From positions 1 through 9,748 of the forward strand of contig JAUWOX010000031.1 of the NCBI GenBank assembly GCA_030611905.1: a stretch of 9,748 nt of DNA, written 5' to 3'. Below the pieces are notes generated by a model. It did no database searches. It saw only the letters and a list, made by a program, of their open reading frames with translations, and had not been told where the DNA came from. Shown here piece by piece: positions 4,872 to 9,748 of this stretch (its first letter is position 1; each line of letters begins with the position of its first letter). The DNA comes from a bacterium. GTDB lineage: Bacteria > Patescibacteriota > JABMPQ01 > JAQVVF01. A program made the translations under genes and the position numbers.

Positions 4872-5545
4872 ATTTTAGGTCCAATAGGACACTTACAAGG
4901 AACATTTTTACATTTCCAACAACCATCCTCATAACGATCCAAAACAACCGTTTGCAAATCAACATCCAACAAATTCGCCACCGCAATAGTCCATGCCAAA
5001 GCATCAACAATTTCTAAAGCAAACTCCCGAACTACGTCTTCAGCCGAAAGATCAACCGATCTCCTTCCATGAGAAAAAGACAGCAACAGCAATTCACTAA
5101 TTTCCTTAAACAATCTATTCAAAACATACTCTATTCCCCTTTCTTCATTTTTCTCCCCATAAACAGTCTTCAAATGCAAGCACCAAGTTTTTAAATCCCA
5201 TTCCATCTGTTCATTGCAAACAAAGACACGCTCTAAGTCTGGAGCCTTTCTTCTTTCCGAACACGCGCAAGGTTTCCGCCAGCAATAAACACAACCATTC
5301 TCAACATACTTCAAGGCCATAAATCTAGTCAAAGACAAGCCATCAAAATAATTAGCCACTGCAAAAATCCTAGCCATTACTCTAGCCAAAGCAATTCCAA
5401 CATCACCATCTTTTCTTATTGCATCCTGCAATTCCGCAATGGAAAAATTAAGAAAAGCAATCCTCTCTATTAAGCTCGGCCATGCTATTCGCGTTCTCCC
5501 TTCATAAATTAATTGAAAAAGATCCTGCAAATTCTTCAAGTCCAT
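4862..5545 (-). CDS. Tandem MazG-like protein with two Cys4 knuckles
   Basis: This 227-residue protein is an internal duplication. The C-terminal half has the MazG-type motif E148xxE151 (FKEISELLLL) and E178xxD181 (LEIVDALAW), 26 residues apart. These are the magnesium ligands of all-alpha nucleotide pyrophosphohydrolases, and the half ends in DRYEDGCxxCxxxxCxC (C209, C212, C217, C219). The N-terminal half aligns along its length and ends in YVENGCxxCxxxxCxC (C85, C88, C93, C95). Its ligand positions have become S35, E38, A54 and M57, so it looks catalytically dead, perhaps a dimerisation or regulatory domain. The Cys4 sets probably bind zinc. Start 5545 is chosen because an AGGAGG lies 6 nt upstream. 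The longer TTG start at 5584 overlaps the -10 box and would not be transcribed. The likely role is hydrolysis of non-canonical or excess NTPs; the substrate is unknown. Confidence 0.75.
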   Translation of the reverse strand: MDLKNLQDLFQLIYEGRTRIAWPSLIERIAFLNFSIAELQDAIRKDGDVGIALARVMARIFAVANYFDGLSLTRFMALKYVENGCVYCWRKPCACSERRKAPDLERVFVCNEQMEWDLKTWCLHLKTVYGEKNEERGIEYVLNRLFKEISELLLLSFSHGRRSVDLSAEDVVREFALEIVDALAWTIAVANLLDVDLQTVVLDRYEDGCWKCKNVPCKCPIGPKIEL

Positions 5546-5551
5546 AGCTCT

Positions 5552-5557
5552 CCTCCT
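5552..5557 (-). promoter_or_regulatory. Strong Shine-Dalgarno site fixing the MazG-like start
   Basis: AGGAGG on the minus strand (within AAAAGGAGGAG) is 6 nt from the ATG at 5545. It selects this start over the TTG at 5584. Confidence 0.8.
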
Positions 5558-5560
5558 TTT

Positions 5561-5590
5561 TTGAAAGGTACAGATTTCATTCAATAATAT
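5561..5590 (+). promoter_or_regulatory. Promoter of the alkD-cfa operon, overlapping the divergent promoter
   Basis: TTGAAA (5561-5566) and TAATAT (5585-5590) are separated by 18 nt. The start is expected about 9 nt before the ATG at 5606, so the leader is very short and has no SD. Its -10 shares five bases with the minus-strand -10. Confidence 0.5.
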
Positions 5591-5612
5591 AACTAATAAT
5601 CACTCATGTCAA
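5584..5612 (-). promoter_or_regulatory. Sigma70 consensus promoter of the MazG-like gene
   Basis: On the minus strand TTGACA (5607-5612) and TATTAT (5584-5589) are separated by 17 nt, close to consensus. The -35 lies inside the first codons of the divergent AlkD-like gene. The transcript should start near 5577, downstream of the TTG at 5584. Confidence 0.7.
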
Positions 5613-6313
5613 ATCAAAATATTATCAAAAAAATCAAATCCGACCTGAACAAAAATATTGATCAGAAATACAAAAAAGGCGCTGAAAACTATTTCAAAGA
5701 AAAAATAAAAGTTTATGGTGTCAGAAGTCCAATCACAAGAAAAATAGCACAAAAGTATTTTCCAAAAGACCTAGACAAAAAACAAATCTTCGCTCTCTGC
5801 GAACAACTTCTAAAAACCGGCTACATGGAAAATTCCTTAATTGCCCTGGCTTGGGCCTATCGCCTCAAAAAGAAATATCAAAAATCAGACTTTAAAATAT
5901 TCGAAACCTGGCTTAAAAAATATATTACTAACTGGGCCACTTGCGATGATCTCTGCACTCATACTCTTGGCGAATTTATCATGCAATATCCCGAGGTTTT
6001 ACCCAAAGTCTTCAAATGGACTAAATCCAAAAACCGCTGGCTAAGACGCGCCTCGGCTGTCATTTTTGTTAACCCAGTCAAAAAGAAAAAATATTTAAAA
6101 AATGTTTTCCAAACTGCCAATGCCCTGCTTCAAGACCAAGACGATCTCGTCCAAAAAGGCTACGGCTGGATGCTCAAAGAAGCCAGTATACCCTATACAA
6201 AAAAAGTTTTTCAGTATATAATGAAACACAAATCAAAAATGCCCCGCACAGCCTTAAGATACTCAATAGAAAGATACCCCCAAAAACTTAGAAAAAAAGC
6301 TTTAGCAAAATAA
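5606..6313 (+). CDS. AlkD-like DNA alkylation repair protein
   Basis: This 235-residue all-helical protein belongs to the HEAT-like-repeat DNA glycosylases (AlkC/AlkD superfamily), which remove N3- and N7-alkylated purines without flipping the base. Family signatures are KVYGVRSPITRKIAQKYF near the N-terminus, ENSLIALAWAYRLKK, and the catalytic-cleft segment NWATCDDLCTHTLGEF. W110 and D114 match the W109 and D113 cleft residues described for Bacillus cereus AlkD. RWLRRASAV (R147/R148) and GYGWMLKEAS (W188) match its R148 and W187. Length is normal. The mRNA leader is predicted to be only about 9 nt, and the ATG overlaps the opposing promoter's -35. It heads an operon whose next gene (cfa) starts 9 nt after its stop, a pairing with no obvious pathway link. 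Confidence 0.88.
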   Translation: MSNQNIIKKIKSDLNKNIDQKYKKGAENYFKEKIKVYGVRSPITRKIAQKYFPKDLDKKQIFALCEQLLKTGYMENSLIALAWAYRLKKKYQKSDFKIFETWLKKYITNWATCDDLCTHTLGEFIMQYPEVLPKVFKWTKSKNRWLRRASAVIFVNPVKKKKYLKNVFQTANALLQDQDDLVQKGYGWMLKEASIPYTKKVFQYIMKHKSKMPRTALRYSIERYPQKLRKKALAK

Positions 6314-6322
6314 TTTAACAAG

Positions 6323-7444
6323 ATGAACACAAATAATCTAAAAAATACAGCAAAAAATCTACTATCATTCGCCAAAATCAAAATCAACGGCCCAAATCCC
6401 CAAGATATGCAAATTCACAATGAGAATCTATACAAAAACGTTCTTAGCCAAGGCAATCTTGGCCTAGGCGAAGCCTATATGAATAAATGGTGGGACTGCG
6501 ATCGACTCGACATCTTCTTTGACCAAATCCTCTCTGCCCAACTTGATAAAAAAATTAAACACAACAAAACCCTACTCCTAAAGGCTCTCATGGCCAAAAT
6601 ATTCAATCTACAATCAACTAACCGCGCTTTTCAAATCGGAGAAAAACACTATGACAAAGGCAACAAACTATACAAAAACATGCTTGACCAAAGACTAACC
6701 TATACTTGCGGTTATTGGAAAAACGCTCAAAATCTAGATCAAGCTCAAGAAGCCAAGCTAGATCTTACTTGCCGTAAATTAGGACTAAAGCCCGGCCAAA
6801 AGATCCTTGATATTGGCTGCGGTTGGGGCAGTTTCGTCAAATTTGCCGCAGAAAAGTATGGAATACAAGCAGTTGGCGTTACAGTCTCCAAGCAACAAAA
6901 AATCCTTGCAGAAAAATTATGCCAAGGACTACCAATAGAAATTAGATTACAAGACTACCGAGATGTAAATGAAAAATTTGATCACATTGTATCTCTAGGC
7001 ATGATTGAACACGTTGGACACAAGAATTATCAAACATACATGAAGATCGCACATCGTTGCTTAAAAAACACCGGCCTGTTTTTACTACATACCATCGGCG
7101 GCAACAAATCAGTTACTTCAAATGACCAATGGATCAGCAAATACATTTTCCCAAATTCTATGCTTCCATCCATCAAACAAATTGCCAAATCGATTGAAAG
7201 ACTATTCGTTTTAGAAGATCTTCACAACTTCAGCGCTGACTATGATAAAACATTAATATCCTGGTACAACAATTTCAAAAACAACTGGCACAAAATAAAA
7301 AATGATTACGACGAAAGATTCTATAGAATGTGGAAATACTATCTCCTTTCCTGCGCTGGAACATTTCGCTCTAGAAAAAATCAACTCTGGCAAATAGTCC
7401 TCTCTAAAAATGGAGTCAAGGGAGGATATACATCAATTAGATAA
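6323..7444 (+). CDS. cfa: Cyclopropane-fatty-acyl-phospholipid synthase
   Basis: This 373-residue enzyme, close to the 382 of E. coli Cfa, transfers a methylene from S-adenosylmethionine to the double bond of acyl chains in membrane phospholipids. The N-terminal lipid-contact domain has GEAYMNKWWD (49-58). The catalytic domain has the SAM loop LDIGCGWGSF (162-171), GVTVSKQQ (185-192) and QDYRDV (210-215). Residues matching the E. coli active and bicarbonate site are all present: C129 (TYTCGYW), E229 and H230 (MIEHVGHKNY), H256 and I258 (LLHTIGG), Y307 (SADYDKTL). The C-terminal CAGTFRSRKNQLWQIVLS is typical. It lies 9 nt after the AlkD-like gene and 7 nt before the aminotransferase. If the host makes no fatty acids, as many reduced bacteria do not, it would modify scavenged lipids; that is inference. 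Confidence 0.93.
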   Translation: MNTNNLKNTAKNLLSFAKIKINGPNPQDMQIHNENLYKNVLSQGNLGLGEAYMNKWWDCDRLDIFFDQILSAQLDKKIKHNKTLLLKALMAKIFNLQSTNRAFQIGEKHYDKGNKLYKNMLDQRLTYTCGYWKNAQNLDQAQEAKLDLTCRKLGLKPGQKILDIGCGWGSFVKFAAEKYGIQAVGVTVSKQQKILAEKLCQGLPIEIRLQDYRDVNEKFDHIVSLGMIEHVGHKNYQTYMKIAHRCLKNTGLFLLHTIGGNKSVTSNDQWISKYIFPNSMLPSIKQIAKSIERLFVLEDLHNFSADYDKTLISWYNNFKNNWHKIKNDYDERFYRMWKYYLLSCAGTFRSRKNQLWQIVLSKNGVKGGYTSIR

Positions 7445-7451
7445 AAAAATT

Positions 7452-8639
7452 ATGAAATTATCCAAGCGCGCCCAACAAACCCCCGCCTCGCCCATTCGTA
7501 AACTTTACCCCCTGGCCGTCAAGGCCAAAAAAAGAGGAGTCAAAGTTTATCATCTTAATATTGGCCAACCCGATCTTGAAACCCCTGTCTGTGTCAAAAA
7601 TCTCTGCACTAAATTCAAAAAAAATCTAGTTTACGAACCATCGCAGGGAATTCCCGAACTAATTTCAGCCTGGGAAAAATATTATAGAGATCTCAAACTC
7701 CCCATCAAAGAAAAAGATATTATCGTCACTACTGGCGGCAGTGAAGCCATTCTCTTTGCTCTTCAGGCCACTACTGATCCATACGATGAAGTCCTTGTTT
7801 TTGAACCATTTTATGCCAATTACAAATCCTATGCTACCCAATCAGCTGTTAAACTCATCCCAATTAGTTTAAAAATAGAAAATAATTTTCATCTCCCCTC
7901 AAAAAAAGAAATAGAAAAAAAGATTACCAAAAAAACTAAAGTTATTCTCATCAATTCCCCCAGCAATCCAACCGGCACAGTTTACACTAAAAAGGAATTG
8001 CAAGATATCGTTGATCTAGCCAAAAAACACCACCTCTATATTATTTCCGACGAAGTTTACAATGAATTTGTTCTTGATTATAACAAAAAACATATCAGTT
8101 TAATATCGTTTCCTAAAATCCGCCATCAGTTAATCCTAATTGACAGCGTTTCCAAAAAATTCAATGCCTGCGGCGCCCGTATTGGCTGCCTGGTCTCTAA
8201 ACACAAAGATATTGTTGCCACCGCTCTCAAATTCGCCCAAGCCCGCCTGTCTTCTCCTTCTATTGAACAATATGCGCTAATAGACATTATCAAAAAAGCC
8301 AGATCATACACTCCCAAAATCTGTAAAGAATATCAAAAAAGACGCAACGTTGTTTATCAAGGCCTTAAACAAATCCCAGGCACTATCTACCGCAAACCAG
8401 AAGGCGCTTTCTACATCATCCCCAAACTACCCATAGATAATGCTGAAAAATTCTGCACCTGGCTTCTTGACAAATTTAGCCATAAAGGCTACACTTTAAT
8501 GCTCGCTCCTGCCAAAGATTTCTACGCTACACCAAATAAAGGCTTAAAAGAAGTCAGAATTGCTTATGTATTAAACTGCCAAGAATTAAAAAAAGCTATG
8601 AGTATATTAAAAACCGCTATTAATCAATATAATAAATGA
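7452..8639 (+). CDS. Class I/II PLP-dependent aminotransferase, AspC/AspB-like
   Basis: This 395-residue fold-type I aminotransferase has all key residues: NIGQPD (36-41), TTGGSEA for cofactor phosphate (93-99), NSPSNPTG (168-175), and SDEVY with D200 and Y203 contacting the PLP ring. The Schiff-base lysine is K235 in DSVSKKFNACGARIG, R243 follows, and R369 (VRIAY) binds the substrate carboxylate. It should transfer amino groups between an amino acid and a 2-oxo acid, with aspartate or a similar donor plausible; specificity cannot be read. The start at 7452 begins with the family-like KLSKRAQQTPASPIRKLYPLA and lies 7 nt after the cfa stop. An upstream in-frame ATG at 7410 would overlap cfa by 35 nt and add 14 non-conserved residues. 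An AGGGAGG at 7418-7424 is too far from 7452 to be its SD. Confidence 0.88.
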   Translation: MKLSKRAQQTPASPIRKLYPLAVKAKKRGVKVYHLNIGQPDLETPVCVKNLCTKFKKNLVYEPSQGIPELISAWEKYYRDLKLPIKEKDIIVTTGGSEAILFALQATTDPYDEVLVFEPFYANYKSYATQSAVKLIPISLKIENNFHLPSKKEIEKKITKKTKVILINSPSNPTGTVYTKKELQDIVDLAKKHHLYIISDEVYNEFVLDYNKKHISLISFPKIRHQLILIDSVSKKFNACGARIGCLVSKHKDIVATALKFAQARLSSPSIEQYALIDIIKKARSYTPKICKEYQKRRNVVYQGLKQIPGTIYRKPEGAFYIIPKLPIDNAEKFCTWLLDKFSHKGYTLMLAPAKDFYATPNKGLKEVRIAYVLNCQELKKAMSILKTAINQYNK

Positions 8640-9712
8640 CCCAAAAAGAAATCCTCAAACTCATCAAGCAGCATCATTGGATTAAATTCCTTACTCGGCC
8701 TTACACGCCTCTTTTTTTATCAATGCACATCAATCTTTATTGCAACGACCTCAAAGATCTCATCAATACTAATTTCAAAAGCTCAATCCTGCTAAGTAAA
8801 AAAGAAATAACTGATATTTACAGAGACCAAAAAGACACGCAAAGGATTGAAAAAAAAATTTACTACTATTTGACTAAAAATCATAAGAAAATAGAACAAC
8901 TCATCACCGAATCAAACAAAGCAGAAAAACAGATAAAAAAAATCATTCAAAAGGAAAAACACTCTAAACCTAACTTTCAAAGTTTTGCAAAAAATTTCTA
9001 TATTTACTCAAAACTCTTTGTTCGTCTAACGACAATTCCTTACTATCTCGGAATAATCATAGAAAACGAATTAAATCCCAATGATCCATATTATAAAAAA
9101 ATATTACAAAAAATAAAAAAATTCAGACTAAAGAATCCCTACAAATATTTTGAAAAATACGCTCTGAAAAAACATCTAAAAGAATTCGCCAAAAAACACA
9201 AATTAACTCTTGAACAAATCGATCAGCTTACTTTTTCTGAAATAACTCAAGGCAAAGTCAATAAAAAAGAAATAAATAAAAGAAAAAAACAATTTATCTA
9301 TATTTATTTCAACAATCAAGAATATATAAATGCGAACAAAAATTTTGTTCAAAGAATAGATAAACTACTAGCGCCAAAAATAGCCGTTAAAACAAGGACC
9401 GTAAAAGGAAAAACCGCTCAACCAGGAAAAGTCACTGGCACAGTCCAAATAATTCACCACCTCAAAGAAATTAAAAAATTTAAAAAAAACAATATCTTGA
9501 TCAGCACCTCAACCAATCCAGAATCAATGCCCGCCATTAAGAAAGCTCGAGCAATAATTACAGATGAAGGCGGCATCATCTGTCACGCCGCCATCATTTC
9601 CCGCGAACTAAAAATTCCCTGCATAGTCGGCACTAAAATCGCTACTCAAATTTTAAAAAATGGCGATAAAATTGAAGTCGATGCAACTAGAGGAGTAATA
9701 AAAAAATTATGA
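8636..9712 (+). CDS. PEP-utilising mobile (phosphohistidine swivel) domain protein without ATP-grasp
   Basis: This is a 358-residue protein. Residues about 250-358 form the swivelling phosphohistidine domain of PEP synthase and PPDK-type enzymes. It has KTAQPGKVTGTV (259-270), STNPESMPAI (292-301), TDEGGIICHAAIISREL with phospho-acceptor H317, IPCIVGT (327-333) and GDKIEVDATRGVI (343-355). Residues 1-245 are lysine-rich and helical, beginning with HHWIKFLTRPYTPLFLSM. This opening resembles the TRPxTP start of the middle domain in rifampicin phosphotransferase and PEP-synthase-like proteins (from memory, uncertain). No ATP-grasp and no PEP-binding barrel are present, so it cannot be a complete PEP synthase; a partner subunit or a carrier role is likely. 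Its ATG overlaps the aminotransferase stop (ATGA), and the next gene overlaps its own stop the same way, so translation is probably coupled. Confidence 0.8.
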   Translation: MTQKEILKLIKQHHWIKFLTRPYTPLFLSMHINLYCNDLKDLINTNFKSSILLSKKEITDIYRDQKDTQRIEKKIYYYLTKNHKKIEQLITESNKAEKQIKKIIQKEKHSKPNFQSFAKNFYIYSKLFVRLTTIPYYLGIIIENELNPNDPYYKKILQKIKKFRLKNPYKYFEKYALKKHLKEFAKKHKLTLEQIDQLTFSEITQGKVNKKEINKRKKQFIYIYFNNQEYINANKNFVQRIDKLLAPKIAVKTRTVKGKTAQPGKVTGTVQIIHHLKEIKKFKKNNILISTSTNPESMPAIKKARAIITDEGGIICHAAIISRELKIPCIVGTKIATQILKNGDKIEVDATRGVIKKL

Positions 9713-9748
9713 AAAAATTTTATCTCATCGAAACTCTCCCAACCTATA
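9709..9748 (+). CDS. Start of a downstream operon gene, 3'-truncated
   Basis: An ATG at 9709 overlaps the TGA of the preceding gene (ATGA, 9709-9712) and opens a frame reading MKKFYLIETLPTY to the window end. Only 13 residues are visible, so no family can be named. The 4-base overlap repeats the junction seen upstream and supports a real coupled gene. An AGAGGAG lies at about 9689-9695, rather far from the ATG. Confidence 0.5.
   Translation, partial: MKKFYLIETLPTY

Noticed and set aside
4801..5010. Short minus-strand open frame downstream of the tRNA
   Set aside because: It overlaps the end of the MazG-like gene in another frame and runs through its terminator; its composition is unlike a protein.
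5546..5584. N-terminal extension of the MazG-like protein from TTG 5584
   Set aside because: The TTG overlaps the -10 box of the gene's own promoter, so the codons would lie upstream of or at the transcript start. A perfect SD precedes ATG 5545.
7410..7451. 14-residue extension of the aminotransferase
   Set aside because: It overlaps cfa by 35 bases, and the extra residues do not look like the family N-terminus, whereas KLSKRAQ at 7452 does.

Overview
The window is AT-rich bacterial DNA with short intergenic gaps, many small conserved-core proteins and several genes that begin without a Shine-Dalgarno (SD) sequence. Stop codons are TAA, TAG and TGA, and tryptophan is read from TGG, so UGA is not recoded. 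The gene content is a small polyprenol kinase-like protein, DUF998, an HD phosphohydrolase, an MFS/spermidine-synthase-like fusion, a small GIY-YIG nuclease, and a phosphohistidine 'swivel' protein without an ATP-grasp domain. Together with the compact layout, this suggests a member of the Patescibacteria (Candidate Phyla Radiation). That placement is inference from style and content; no marker gene in the window proves it.

Left part (1-2595). A 5'-truncated membrane lipid kinase gene runs into the window and converges on an unrecognised minus-strand gene (639-1127). That gene has its own promoter, a strong SD and a terminator. After a 240-base AT-rich gap, a plus-strand pair follows: a DUF998 membrane protein and an HD-domain nucleotidase-like protein.

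Middle (2596-4861). A terminator and a promoter precede a 498-residue membrane protein fused to a spermidine-synthase-like domain, which ends in two hairpins. Next comes the most unusual locus. A sigma70-like promoter leads into a 36-nt copy of the 5' half of tRNA-Ser(CGA). This copy is broken inside its anticodon by two tandem 20-nt palindromic units that differ by compensatory base changes. A GIY-YIG nuclease gene follows, and three bases after its stop codon a complete tRNA-Ser(CGA) begins. It looks like a tiny nuclease-bearing element that uses the tRNA anticodon loop as its site and leaves the tRNA rebuilt.

Right part (4862-9748). A minus-strand gene encodes two tandem MazG-like domains, each followed by a Cys4 knuckle; only the C-terminal copy keeps the metal ligands. 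It shares an overlapping divergent promoter with a plus-strand operon. That operon reads AlkD-like DNA glycosylase, cyclopropane-fatty-acid synthase, class I aminotransferase, PEP-utiliser mobile-domain protein and the start of a further gene. Junctions are 7-9 bases apart or 4-base ATGA overlaps.

Across the window the + strand is poor in G relative to C, in both plus- and minus-strand genes. The two minus-strand genes carry strong SDs, whereas most plus-strand genes carry none close to the start, and a few have a -10-like box within 5-8 bases of the ATG.
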